Below the pieces are notes generated by a model. The model saw only the letters and a list, made by a program, of their open reading frames with translations, ran no database searches and was not told where the DNA came from. From NCBI RefSeq assembly GCF_014203795.1, contig NZ_JACHJU010000001.1:1054001-1118000 (forward strand): 64,000 bases of DNA. Reading direction: 5' to 3'. Source of the DNA: Streptosporangium album (lineage in GTDB: Bacteria > Actinomycetota > Actinomycetes > Streptosporangiales > Streptosporangiaceae). Shown here piece by piece: positions 35,237 through 44,668 of this stretch (within the stretch, counting starts at the first letter, position 1; each line of letters begins with the position of its first letter). A program made the translations under genes and the position numbers.

Positions 35237-35608
35237 ATGGGCAACATGGACATCTCGCTCAAAGAGATGATGGGGATCGACGGCGCCCTCGGCGCGGTGG
35301 TCGTGGACTACAACAGCGGCATGGCTCTGGGTGCCCTCGGTGGCTCCAAGGACCTCGACCTCCAGATCGCCGCGGCCGGCAACACCGAGGTCGTCAAGGC
35401 CAAGATGCGGACGATGGAGTCACTTGGCCTCAAGGACGGCATCGAGGACATCCTCATCACGCTCAGCGGTCAGTACCACGTGATCCGCCCGGTCAACGGC
35501 CGGGGCGGCAAGGGACTCTTTCTCTACGTGGCGCTCGACCGCGCCCGGGCCAACCTGGCGCTCGCACGGCACATCATGCGCGGCATCGAGGAGCGGCTCG
35601 AGGTCTGA
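35237..35608 (+). CDS. Roadblock/LC7 domain protein 3
   Basis: A 123-aa paralogue of the first Roadblock protein in this run (LKEMMGIDGALGAVVVDYNS, then DILITLSGQYHVIRPVNG and RANLALARHIMRGIEE). The spacing of 13 bases and AATCGGAGACG before the ATG support the same operon. Ends just before a long terminator. Confidence 0.87.
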   Translation: MGNMDISLKEMMGIDGALGAVVVDYNSGMALGALGGSKDLDLQIAAAGNTEVVKAKMRTMESLGLKDGIEDILITLSGQYHVIRPVNGRGGKGLFLYVALDRARANLALARHIMRGIEERLEV

Positions 35609-35612
35609 TCCT

Positions 35613-35652
35613 CCGGTACGGCCCGCACCCCGGGAGGCGCGGGCCGTACCGG
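35613..35652 (+). terminator. Terminator of the Roadblock operon
   Basis: A 14-bp perfect stem (35613-35626 with 35639-35652) closes a 12-base loop immediately behind the last Roadblock gene. No T-run follows. The next 180 bases to 35833 hold no gene that I can support. Confidence 0.75.
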
Positions 35653-35833
35653 AGCTCACCACCCGGCGGCGGTGAGCTCGTCGATCGCGTCGGCGAACTC
35701 GGGCCAGAGCGGGCGGGGCAGATCGTGGCCCCTCCGCGGGGTCCGCTCCTGCCTCTGATCCGGCATACGAGCCGGCGGATGCTCACCGGAAACCGCCCGG
35801 AGAGGCACCAGGAGGGCTCGGCCCTCCCGCCGA

Positions 35834-36514
35834 TTACTTGTTGACCACCGTGGGCGGGGTGGCCGGGTTGTTGTCGACACGGCCCCACGCGCCGGCGGAG
35901 AACGGCACGGGCTGGTTCTTCTTACCCGGGCCGGTGCCCCACTTGGTGATCACGTAGTCGACCTTGATGTGGCCCGCGCCGCCGTTGCCGTCCACACCGA
36001 GCGTGTCGGGGTTGAACGTGCCGCCGGTCAGATCGGCGAAGGTCTTGGCGTCAAGGTCGATCATGACACCGCTGCTGGAGGGCACTCCGGGACCGCGGTC
36101 GCCGACGAAGAACTTGACCTTCTTGCCCTGGTAGACGACATAGCCCTCGGTCATCAGCGGCCAGCTCGGGCTGGCGATCATGCCCTTCTGCATCGGCTTG
36201 CCGCTCGCGGGCAGGCCGGTGTCGCCGGCGCGGCCTGAGGAGTCGTCCCAGAAGTACGAGGCCTTGGTCGAGCCGTTCAGCAGGACGACCTCGGAGCCGG
36301 ACTCGGAGCCGGGCTTCGCGGAGGTGGTCTTGACCATGGCCGGGGCCGCCAGGGAGGCACCCTTGACCGCGATGGGGAGCACGGAGGTGGTGTCGGCCGT
36401 GGCGGGAAGCGCGGAGGGGAGCACCGAGACGACGCTCGCGGAGGTGAGAACGCTCGCGCCGAGGAGAGCGGCGACGACATATCGGTTCTTGCGTATGCCA
36501 AGGGAGAAGCGCAT
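35834..36514 (-). CDS. Secreted double-psi beta-barrel (RlpA/expansin-like) protein
   Basis: A signal peptide (residues 9-40, ending in PATADT) leads to a mature domain. Its VKFFVGDRGPGVPSSSGVMI and IDLDAKTFADLTGG segments match the DRGP...IDLS...F pattern of RlpA-type double-psi beta-barrels. Such domains bind or cleave peptidoglycan or glycans. The c-di-AMP riboswitch in the leader (see 36738-36890) supports a cell-wall remodelling role, since the same riboswitch controls resuscitation-promoting factors and NlpC/P60 hydrolases in other actinomycetes. ATG at 36514, with AAGGAG upstream. Confidence 0.78.
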   Translation of the reverse strand: MRFSLGIRKNRYVVAALLGASVLTSASVVSVLPSALPATADTTSVLPIAVKGASLAAPAMVKTTSAKPGSESGSEVVLLNGSTKASYFWDDSSGRAGDTGLPASGKPMQKGMIASPSWPLMTEGYVVYQGKKVKFFVGDRGPGVPSSSGVMIDLDAKTFADLTGGTFNPDTLGVDGNGGAGHIKVDYVITKWGTGPGKKNQPVPFSAGAWGRVDNNPATPPTVVNK

Positions 36515-36737
36515 GGGAGGAAGACTCCTTCGCGAGGGAACGGGGAGACGCGGGTGCCACACAGGAGAGGCACGGGCGGATACGCGCTCACAGAGAGAGA
36601 GGAAGTGCCGGCGGTCCCGGGCACTACGCGAGGCGCGTCGGGGGGCGCCGCGTTCGAACGCGGCAATGAAGTCTTAGGAGGCCGGTACGGATGAGGCAGA
36701 TACCAGCGGGAAGGGAGCGCAACGTCCCATGAGTGAT

Positions 36738-36890
36738 GTCCTCTCCATCTCGTCTACCGGGTTAGCTGACGGATTCGGGCGGTGGAGTTGCCCTACCGCC
36801 GCATGATCGCGGCGGATTCACCCCATGAAGTGGGTCCCCGGTTCCCATGGCCCTGACGGCTTCCGGGATTCGACGCCGGCCGGCCGCTCC
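36738..36890 (-). ncRNA. c-di-AMP riboswitch (ydaO/yuaA type)
   Basis: Read on the minus strand, the conserved elements occur in the right order: GGGACCCA...ATGGGGTGAATCC near 36805-36842, CGGTAGGGC near 36789-36798, and then CCCGAATCCGTCAGCTAACC (36760-36779) with GTAGACGAGATGGAGAGGA. These are the hallmark ligand-contact segments of the ydaO class. The expression platform should lie between here and the gene start at 36514; a CCGCG hairpin (36648-36663) is a candidate. Known members are mostly OFF switches on c-di-AMP binding. Confidence 0.92.
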
Positions 36891-37361
36891 TTCCGCTGAA
36901 GGGCAGGTCGCCAACCGAACACAAATAGGACACTAGCGCCCATTCGAGGACAAAGCAAAACAAAACCCATGATAGACCCAGAAGATCTACCTTTATCGGC
37001 CAAGAAAGCCCTATTAGCCACCGCTTGACCTTCCGGACGGTGCGTCGAACCGGCCGGAACCACCGGGAAAACCGTTCGGCAGTTTCCGTTGATCATGCCT
37101 ATGAGCTGGGCATTCTTCCCGATGACAGCCAAAGGAGGGATGATTCGACGAATATTCGCACGATCAATGCGAGGGGCACGGCGACCGGTACGCCGATCCT
37201 TCTGTCAACGCTTCTTTTTACCTCCACACAGGCCCATCGAGCAGGGAAATGGCACATCAACCGGTCGGAGCACACCCTCTGGAAGATCCAGAAGCGTCAG
37301 GACCGCCGCGGGTAAAGCCTCGGTCATGACCGGCGACCCCCAGCCGCTGTAGCGTGTACGG
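36891..37361. other. Gene-poor, AT-richer region
   Basis: About 470 bases without a gene I can support. The short reading frames here lack coding character. The left part probably holds the promoter driving the riboswitch leader on the minus strand. Confidence 0.5.
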
Positions 37362-37913
37362 GTGCTGATCGCCTTCGGCTGCGCGGTGCTGTTCGCGGCC
37401 CTCTACGCGCTGGCGATGTACAGCACGGCCGGGCCGGCGGCACTCGGAGCGGTCGCCGTGACGCTGGCCGTCGCCCTCGTAGCCGTCTTGCACGGCCAGA
37501 CACTCCGGGACGCGGCCGACCTCGAAGCCATCCGGCGCGTCCTGCGAGCCGACAAGCTCATCCTCGTCGGCCGTTCCTGGGGCGGCTCACTCACCGCGCG
37601 CTACCTGGCCGCCCACCCCCGGCACGTGGCCAAGGCGGTCTTCGTCTCTCCGGGAGCGCTCCGGGAAGGCGCCTACCCCGCCCACGCGCTGGTGCCCGAC
37701 GACGAGGCCGACCCCCGCCCCGCGCTCCGCTCGGCCAAGGTCCCGGCGCTGATCCTGCGGGGCGAGTGCGACTACCTGAAGCCGGAGGTGGCCGAGGACT
37801 ACCGGCGTACCCTGCCGGGCTCCACGCTCGTCGCTGTCGCAGGCGCGGGCCACTCCATCACCACCGAGCAGCCCGAGTATCTCCCGCTGCTCCGAGACTT
37901 CCTGCTCAGCTGA
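37362..37913 (+). CDS. Alpha/beta-hydrolase-like protein with internal deletion
   Basis: Two N-terminal hydrophobic helices (residues 1-45) lead into VLHGQ, the oxyanion-hole strand of an alpha/beta hydrolase. The sequence then jumps straight to ADLEAIRRVLRADKLILVGR and the nucleophile elbow GRSWGGS. The roughly 60 residues normally between these parts are missing. The Asp (GECDY) and catalytic His (GAGHSI) are present, but the cap region is also short. The gene is probably a decayed or fused remnant and activity is unlikely. GTG start, weak ribosome binding site. Confidence 0.55.
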   Translation: MLIAFGCAVLFAALYALAMYSTAGPAALGAVAVTLAVALVAVLHGQTLRDAADLEAIRRVLRADKLILVGRSWGGSLTARYLAAHPRHVAKAVFVSPGALREGAYPAHALVPDDEADPRPALRSAKVPALILRGECDYLKPEVAEDYRRTLPGSTLVAVAGAGHSITTEQPEYLPLLRDFLLS

Positions 37914-38741
37914 TCAGTCCCACCAGAACGACCAGGCGTTCCTGCCTCTGATCTGCTCCGCGTAGTCGACCAGCGTCCCCGCGCTGTAGATGACGCTGTC
38001 GGGGCAGAACGTCCAGTGCTCGGCGGCGACGTGCAGGGCGTGTTCCGGGGTGACCGGGGGCGCGGCGACGCTCAGGTCAAGGGTGTTGAAGCCCATGCCG
38101 ACCACTCGCACGCCGAACCTGTCCTCCCAGCTCCGCACCACGGCCGCGAGCGGGACCATCCACTCGTTGTGGTTCAGCGCGCCCTGCCACCCCATGACGG
38201 CCAGCGCGTCGGCCCCCCGCTCCGCCGCGACCAGCCCGAGCGGGGTCCTGCGCTCGGCGACCATCCCGGCGTACCAGTCGGCGACCACGCCGGGATCGGC
38301 GGCGAGCTCGCCGGACGGGGCCGGGCCGGGACACCGCGGTCCGAACGGGTCAAGCAGCTCCAGCTGGTCGACATGGGCCTTCTCGGTCCAGTCCGACCAC
38401 ACCTCGGCCATGAAAGCGGCGGGGTGGTAGTTGTCGATCTCGGCAACCGCGTCCGGGGCGATCTGGCCCGCCGACCACGGCTGGACGGAGTCCTCCAGCA
38501 GCACCGGCCACAGGCCCGAACGCCCGTGCTCCCCCCGTAACTCGGTCCAGAGCTCGCCGGCGACCGCCTCGTCACTCAGCCAGAACGCCGGACGGTGGCC
38601 GGCCACAGACCCCGCGTAACCGGGATCGGGCCACACCACGTCTCCGGGCGGCAACGCGGTCGCAAGCGTGCGTCCCTCACCGCCGTCGGGGAACAGCCGG
38701 CCCAGCACTGGCGGAAGTTGCCCACGCTCGCAATCGCTCAT
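37914..38741 (-). CDS. DUF4253 domain-containing protein
   Basis: The C-terminal 120 residues match the actinobacterial DUF4253 family (ALAVMGWQGALNHNEWMVPL, VVRSWEDRFGVRVVGMGF, then HALHVAAEHWTFCPDSV and RNAWSFWWD at the very end). Function unknown. Convergent with the hydrolase-like gene, whose stop abuts this one. ATG at 38741 (an in-frame start at 38765 is also possible). Confidence 0.85.
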   Translation of the reverse strand: MSDCERGQLPPVLGRLFPDGGEGRTLATALPPGDVVWPDPGYAGSVAGHRPAFWLSDEAVAGELWTELRGEHGRSGLWPVLLEDSVQPWSAGQIAPDAVAEIDNYHPAAFMAEVWSDWTEKAHVDQLELLDPFGPRCPGPAPSGELAADPGVVADWYAGMVAERRTPLGLVAAERGADALAVMGWQGALNHNEWMVPLAAVVRSWEDRFGVRVVGMGFNTLDLSVAAPPVTPEHALHVAAEHWTFCPDSVIYSAGTLVDYAEQIRGRNAWSFWWD

Positions 38742-38847
38742 CCCTACCGATCCGATCCTGACCACGGACCAATTTTGGCGTGTCGGCGCCCAGAGCGACA
38801 GTTAGCCCCCGGGACCGGGCGGAAATCAGCGGGATCCGGTGGACGGG

Positions 38848-39489
38848 TCAGGGGTTCCTCGCCGCCTGTGACAGGGACACCCGCAGAATCGTCCCCGGCT
38901 GGTCCTGCCCCAGGGCCCCGACGGACTTCTGTACGGCGAGCAGCCGGTTCAGGTGGTCCTGGATGACCGGCTCGGCGGCCTTGGCGAGCGCCTTGACCTG
39001 TGGCACCGACCCCTTGTCGATCTCATTCCTGGTCGCGCCCAGGGCCGCACGGTGACTGTAGATCATCGTCTTGGTCCAGGCCTTGTCGAACGCCGCGCCG
39101 GACAGGGCGTCCAGTTCCTTGGCCTTGGCCTGCTGGCGTGCCGTGGGCTGCGTGGGCAGAGCCACCTTCAGACGCTGCGCGATCTGCTTGAGCCTGCTTT
39201 CGAGCTTGGTGTGGCCGGCGGCGAGGACGGCTCCGACCGAACGGACGTCCTTGGCCTTCCCCTTGCGCTCAGCGGCTTTGCCGGCGGCGATCTCAGCGAG
39301 ATTGCCCTGATGCGTCTGGATCAGATACTGCACATCCTGCGCCGGCACCTGACGTCCGTGCGAGGAGGTCGAGGTCGGCTTCGGCGTGGGTGTCGGCGCC
39401 AGGGCCGATGCCGGTGAGGCGCTTGCCAGCAGCGCCAGCACGGCAACGGATGTCGCCGCGAGTGCCGTGAACGGAGTACGTGGTGCCAT
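38848..39489 (-). CDS. Secreted DUF4142 protein
   Basis: A signal peptide (residues 5-30) and a short Pro/Thr spacer precede a four-helix ferritin-like DUF4142 domain: FLIQTHQGNLAEIAAG-like, SVGAVLAAGHTKLESRLKQI, and AWTKTMIYSHRAALGATRNE. DUF4142 proteins are periplasmic or secreted, of unknown role. GGAGGTAGTG precedes the ATG at 39489. Confidence 0.87.
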   Translation of the reverse strand: MAPRTPFTALAATSVAVLALLASASPASALAPTPTPKPTSTSSHGRQVPAQDVQYLIQTHQGNLAEIAAGKAAERKGKAKDVRSVGAVLAAGHTKLESRLKQIAQRLKVALPTQPTARQQAKAKELDALSGAAFDKAWTKTMIYSHRAALGATRNEIDKGSVPQVKALAKAAEPVIQDHLNRLLAVQKSVGALGQDQPGTILRVSLSQAARNP

Positions 39490-39635
39490 CACTACCTCCG
39501 GGAATGCATCCGGGCGGATTTTCCACCGCCACTTAGGCCCTTCCCGGCTCAGGGCTTTCCATGTGGACAAAAACCCACAGGAGCCCCAAATACCCCTATT
39601 TCATTACATTACACAGCGGTTCCATCCCAAGAGCT

Positions 39636-39673
39636 CGGCGCGGTGCGGCGGGCATCCCCGCCGCACCGCGCCG
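39636..39673. terminator. 17-bp hairpin downstream of the SPW-repeat gene
   Basis: A perfect 17-bp stem (39636-39652 with 39657-39673) closed by CATC. It sits 7 bases beyond the stop of the minus-strand SPW gene and is an obvious terminator for it. No T-run. Confidence 0.7.
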
Positions 39674-39680
39674 TACCGGC

Positions 39681-40223
39681 CTAAGGCCTGCCCGGTATGT
39701 CAGGTCTTCCTGGCATGTCAGGCCTGCCCGGCATCTCACGGCCGCCCGGCATGTCACGGCCGCCCGGCACATCGCGCCCGCCCGGCCTGTCGCGCCCGCC
39801 CGACATGCCGGGTATCTTCCTGGCGCCCACCGCCATCGCCGCCAGCCCGAGCAGCAGGATGACGATGCCGGTGATGACGTTGTTCCAGATGCTTCCCCTC
39901 ATCGCCGAGCCTGTGAGCCAGGGAGCAATGATGGTCCAGACTCCGATGATCGGCACGATCCAGCTCAGCCCGTAGGTACGGCCGTAGGCCGACGCGAACC
40001 CGATGGCCAGAGCGGCAAGCGCCACGCCGGTGACCAGATTGCTCACGGAGAGCCTGGACAGGCCGTTGAAGCCGACCACCCAGGGAGAGATCGCCAGGTA
40101 CAGCCCCGCGAGTATGGTGAGTCCCTCGATTACCTGGGCCGGCTTGCTGGAGCCCGCTCGCTCGTACCGCTCTCGCATCTCGATGAGATCGGGATGGTGT
40201 TCTAGGCTTGCGGGTCTGCTCAT
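39681..40223 (-). CDS. SPW repeat-containing membrane protein
   Basis: Two SPW-type repeats of paired helices are visible: GLYLAISPWVVGF with SVSNLVTGVALAALAIG, and GVWTIIAPWLTG with IWNNVITGIVILLLGL. The second reads APW instead of SPW. The function of this family is unknown. The last 40 residues form a hydrophilic repeat, GGRDxPGGRDMPGGREMPGR. The ATG at 40223 was chosen from the conserved N-terminus; the frame runs open to 40310. Confidence 0.88.
   Translation of the reverse strand: MSRPASLEHHPDLIEMRERYERAGSSKPAQVIEGLTILAGLYLAISPWVVGFNGLSRLSVSNLVTGVALAALAIGFASAYGRTYGLSWIVPIIGVWTIIAPWLTGSAMRGSIWNNVITGIVILLLGLAAMAVGARKIPGMSGGRDRPGGRDVPGGRDMPGGREMPGRPDMPGRPDIPGRP
39689..39811 (-). repeat. 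15-bp-type tandem repeats encoding GRDMPG/GRPDMP units
   Basis: Imperfect 12-15-base units encode the C-terminal PG-rich tail of the SPW protein (about seven copies). They look like a CRISPR array at first sight but are coding and have no spacers. Confidence 0.7.
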
Positions 40224-40313
40224 GACCCACGCCCCCCTCCGACTTTCGTACGGAATGGTTTTATACCCATATACCCGGCATGAGCGGATAAAAAGTACGA
40301 AGCGTGACAAATC

Positions 40314-40952
40314 TTGCCATGCTGGAGGCTCCCCGGCCTGTCGGGCGAGACCGGCGCAGCTGCCGGGGCCTGCCTCAACTCCCGCGACCGCAACCTGCTG
40401 GGATTCCGCAGGGACCTGCTGACCGCCGCCGCCTACGGGGTCGACCAGTTCCTGTTCGTCTACGGCGACAAGCCCACCGCGGGCGGGCGGACCAGCGATC
40501 TGAACGTACGCGCGATGATCGAGGAGGTCCGCGCCGCGTCACAGGAGGCCGCGTTCGCCGGGACACGGCCGTTCCGGGTCGGTACGGCGACGGGCCTGCG
40601 CCCGCTGCCCGCGTGGAAGCGCACCGCGGACTTCGTCTTCGTCCAGGTCAGCTTCTCCATGGAGGCCCTACTGCGATGGCGCGAGGCCACCCCGGTGGAC
40701 GTGCCGGTGTACGCGGGGGTGATGGTCCTGGCCAGCGAGGCCCATGCCCGACGGCTCGCCGCGGTCATCCCAGACATCGACATTCCGCAAAAGCTTGTCG
40801 AAAAGGTGTCCGGCGACCGCGATGCGGGCGTTGAGGCCGCCTGTGAGCAGGTACTCCGGATCAGGGAGTCCGGAGCCTTCGACGGGATCCATCTCATCCC
40901 GGTGGCCCGATACCGGGAGGTGGCGGCCCGGCTGGAGTCCGTACTCGCCTGA
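40314..40952 (+). pseudogene. 5'-truncated methylenetetrahydrofolate-reductase-like gene
   Basis: From residue 20 on the sequence matches the C-terminal two-thirds of a MetF-like TIM barrel: CLNSRDRNLLGFRRDLLTAA, QFLFVYGDKP, TADFVFVQVSFSMEALLRW, PVYAGVMVLAS, and IPQKLVEKV. The first barrel strands are replaced by unrelated residues from a different context. The remaining frame is open and could be translated, but lacks the catalytic N-terminal part of the reductase. Confidence 0.65.
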
Positions 40953-41029
40953 TCGACGCCCTCGCACGGCTCACGGACAGGGCGCTCGCCGGCGTCCGCC
41001 GCGTCAACGGCCCCGAGAAGGGCGATCGC

Positions 41030-41198
41030 TGTGATCAAGTCCACCAACGTCGTCGTAGACGGCGGGTGAGAGCCCGTCGTCGCGGACGGAGAGGGGCAGC
41101 GCGACGCCGGCCTGGTCACCGCCCACCGGGCCGGCCGCTCGGTCTTCTACGCCCGCACCGCGGTGGCCGACTCCCTCCTCGCGGCCGCGCCCGCGTGA
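41030..41198 (+). pseudogene. Gene-end fragments: SDR-like C-terminus and ArsR-like C-terminus
   Basis: Two short frames end in ordinary stops. The first reads VIKSTNVVVDGG and stops at 41067-41069, like the C-terminus of short-chain dehydrogenases. The second reads AGLVTAHRAGRSVFYARTAV and stops at 41196-41198, like the wing of ArsR-type regulators. Neither has a start. They are probably scars of deleted genes. Confidence 0.4.
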
Positions 41199-41227
41199 GG
41201 TCCGGCAGCTGAGCGCCCGCCCGGCGG

Positions 41228-42558
41228 CTATGCCGCGGAGAGGGCGTCCACCGGCCGGACGCGCAGCGCGCCCATGGTCGTCGGGATCGTGGCCAGCATC
41301 ACCAGCAGGAAGGCACCGCCGACGACGGCGAGGTACATCCACGCCGGGCCGGACGCGATCGGCGAGCCTGTTTTGACCATGCTGTAGGGCACCGTCGTGG
41401 CCGCGGCGGCGAGAGTGCCCAGCACGACGGCGATGCCGGCGGTGACGACGGCCTCGATGGCGACCATTTTCAGCACCTGGCCACGGGTGGCGGCCGACAG
41501 CCGCAGAAGGCCGAACTCGCGGCGTCGCCGGCGGGTGGCGGCGACGAGCGTGTTGATCACCACGATCGCCGAGAATCCGATGATCATGATGACGATCAGG
41601 TAGTTCACGGGTGCGAGCTGCGCGCTGACATCGCCCGCGACGGCGGGTCCGCGATGGACGCTGTCCTCGGTGCTCTGCATGTAGAGGGTTCCGGCCGCGA
41701 TGCCGACCAGGAGGATCAGCGGGGACGCCACGCCGGCGCTGTGCCCCGCACGGACGTGGGCGTTGCGGGCGGCCAGCCGGGTGGTGGCCCCGAGCCGGGC
41801 GTTGGAGAGCCACCTGACGGGCGTCACGGCCAATGGGCTGAGCAGCGCGAGTCCGACGGCGACGGCGACGCCCGCCGGGCCGGCGGTGCTGGAGAGCAGC
41901 GGGCCGTCCGCCATGAAGAGGGTCGCCGCCGCCAGGCTCAGACCGACGGCCAGCAGCCCCAGGCCGCTGACCGCCCGAGCGCGGGCGAGCGGCCGAGCCG
42001 ACGGCGACGCCTCGCTCAGAGCGCGCACGGGCGGGATGGACGCGGCGCGCCCGCTGGAGATCAGGGCGGCACCGACCGCGGCGGACAGGGACGTGCCCGC
42101 GCCGATCGCGACGCAGAGCCAGCCCGCGCTCAACGCGGTGGGGGCGCTGACCAGGCCGCCGCCCACCAGCCGCCCGAGGACGACCGAACCAAGCGCGATG
42201 CCGGGCAGCAGGCCCGCGGCGACCGCCGGCAGCGCCACGATCGCCGTCTCCAGCACGACGTTCTGCCGGATCTGCCGGGGGGTGGCGGCGATGGACCGCA
42301 GCAGCGCGAGCTCCTGCTCCCGGTGCTGGATCGTCAGGGAGACGGTGGAGACCACGCCGAAAGCCACGATCGCCACCGTCCACCCGCCCAGGATGGCGGG
42401 CAGCATGATCAGGAAACCGGCGCTGCGGCCGGTCTCCAGACCGGTCTCCAGCAGGCTCGCGAACGCGGTGAGCAGGGCGGTGCCGGCCGTCATCACGGCG
42501 GCCGGGGCGAAGTACGACCCGATGTGGGCGCGGACGGTGAGGACGGCCAGTCTCCACA

Positions 42559-42562
<4 letters not shown>
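41228..42562 (-). CDS. ABC transporter permease of the FtsX/MacB type
   Basis: The 444-aa protein has two FtsX-like halves. Each has about four helices and the soluble signature ([40 protein letters not shown]). It lies downstream of the ATPase gene with a 4-base overlap, as is usual for this transporter class (antimicrobial peptide or lipid export). The paired ATPase gene is frameshifted, so the complex may be non-functional. Confidence 0.88.
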
Positions 42563-43331
<769 letters not shown>

Positions 43332-43349
43332 TGTGGGCGACATTGGTGA

Positions 43350-43380
43350 GTACGCCGTACGAGTCATAAATACACCGTAC
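43350..43380. promoter_or_regulatory. Repeated CCGTAC half-sites between ABC and TetR genes
   Basis: GTACGCCGTAC (43350-43360, an 11-bp palindrome with a one-base centre) is followed by TACACCGTAC (43371-43380). They lie over the ABC gene's promoter and the divergent regulator's upstream region, as expected for a TetR operator. Confidence 0.5.
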
Positions 43381-43514
43381 CCCATCTAGGGGTTGAATGA
43401 TTTATCGACGATAAAGCCCCAGTTCAGATGGGCGAAAAGCTTCGCGGCGCGTTCACCGTCTATAATTTCGTCACGACACGATTTCCGTGACGAAAATCAG
43501 AGGGGGTCCCAACC

Positions 43515-44432
43515 GTGCCAACGTGCGAGATGTGCGGACGGACGCTGCGCCTTGCCGAGCGAGGGCGTCCGCCGCGCTACTGCTCACGCGCGTGCCGGGC
43601 GAGGGCCTACCGGATGCGGGTCGCGGACCGCTCGGCGACCGGCGCCCGGGCCGACACCGGAGGCGACCCCCAGAACGGTGCCGGAGCCCGCGCCGGGACC
43701 GGCGCCCGGGCCGAGGCCGGAGGCGACGCCCGGCAGGCGCCCGAGAGCGCCGAGACCGGCATTCCGGAAGGGACCTTGGACCGGCCGCTCATCGTGCGCG
43801 CCGCGATCGAGCTCGCCGACCATGACGGCGTCGCCGCGGTGTCCATGCGGCGCGTCGCCACGGAGCTCGGGGTGGGGGTGATGTCGCTGTACCGCTACGT
43901 GGCAAGCCGTGAGGAACTCAACGACCTGATGGTGGACACCGTCTTCGGGGAACGGCCACTGCCCGAACCGGGCCCGGACGGCTGGCGGGCCAAACTGGAG
44001 CTCTCCGCCCGCGAGGAGTGGGCGCTCTACCGGGATCACCCCTGGGTGTCGTACCTCGTCGCGGTCACCACCCGGCCGCCGATCGCCCCGAGCCTCATGG
44101 CGTACACCGACTGGCGCATGCGGGCCCTGGACGGCCACCGCCTGGACTTCGCCACCATGGTCCAGGTCGCCATCATGATCGGCACATACCTGCAGAGCGC
44201 GGCCATGCCCCTCGCCCACGAGGCGCAGGCGGCGCGGGTGACCCGCCACACCCGGCAGCAGTGGGCGGACGCCCGGCAGGACGCGCTCCACCGCACCATG
44301 CGCACCGCACGGCTCCCCATGGTGTCGGAGTTCGGCACCGAGGCGTTTCAGGCATCCGAGCCGGAGAACATCTTCGAGTTCGGCCTCCACCGCATGCTCG
44401 ACGGCATCGCCACCCTGCTCGAACAGGTCTGA
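43515..44432 (+). CDS. TetR family regulator with N-terminal Cys4 motif
   Basis: The first 30 residues hold CEMCG and YCSRACRAR (Cys 4, 7, 23 and 27), a zinc-knuckle-like module found in front of some actinobacterial TetR proteins. A 45-residue Ala/Gly-rich repeat linker leads to the TetR HTH (AAVSMRRVATELGVGVMSLY) and a TetR_C tetracycline-repressor-like ligand domain. Divergent from the ABC transporter genes, which it probably represses. GTG start with AGAGGGGG. Confidence 0.88.
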   Translation: MPTCEMCGRTLRLAERGRPPRYCSRACRARAYRMRVADRSATGARADTGGDPQNGAGARAGTGARAEAGGDARQAPESAETGIPEGTLDRPLIVRAAIELADHDGVAAVSMRRVATELGVGVMSLYRYVASREELNDLMVDTVFGERPLPEPGPDGWRAKLELSAREEWALYRDHPWVSYLVAVTTRPPIAPSLMAYTDWRMRALDGHRLDFATMVQVAIMIGTYLQSAAMPLAHEAQAARVTRHTRQQWADARQDALHRTMRTARLPMVSEFGTEAFQASEPENIFEFGLHRMLDGIATLLEQV

Positions 44433-44668
44433 CCGCCCGACATCGCCCGGACGGCGCAGCACATTCGACGTGGGCCTCCGGCACGGAACGGCAGGCGAGA
44501 CGCCGGCGGGGTCTCCTGCGGCTCAGAACTCCCGCAGATTAGACATTGCGGCGCGACCTGCGCCAGCAACCGGCTGATCGACCTGACCCCGGCCGCCTAC
44601 AGCCGGATCGCCAGCCTTTCGGCCGGCCTTCGGCCATGCGAGATCTCGACCCCCTAGGAGGCCCGTCG

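Noticed and set aside
37025..37352. Two overlapping plus-strand reading frames in the AT-richer gap
   Set aside because: No ribosome binding site, poor codon usage for this genome and no recognisable motif.
39689..39811. Short regular repeats that look like a CRISPR array
   Set aside because: The units are contiguous, without spacers, and encode the C-terminus of the SPW protein. No cas genes are present.
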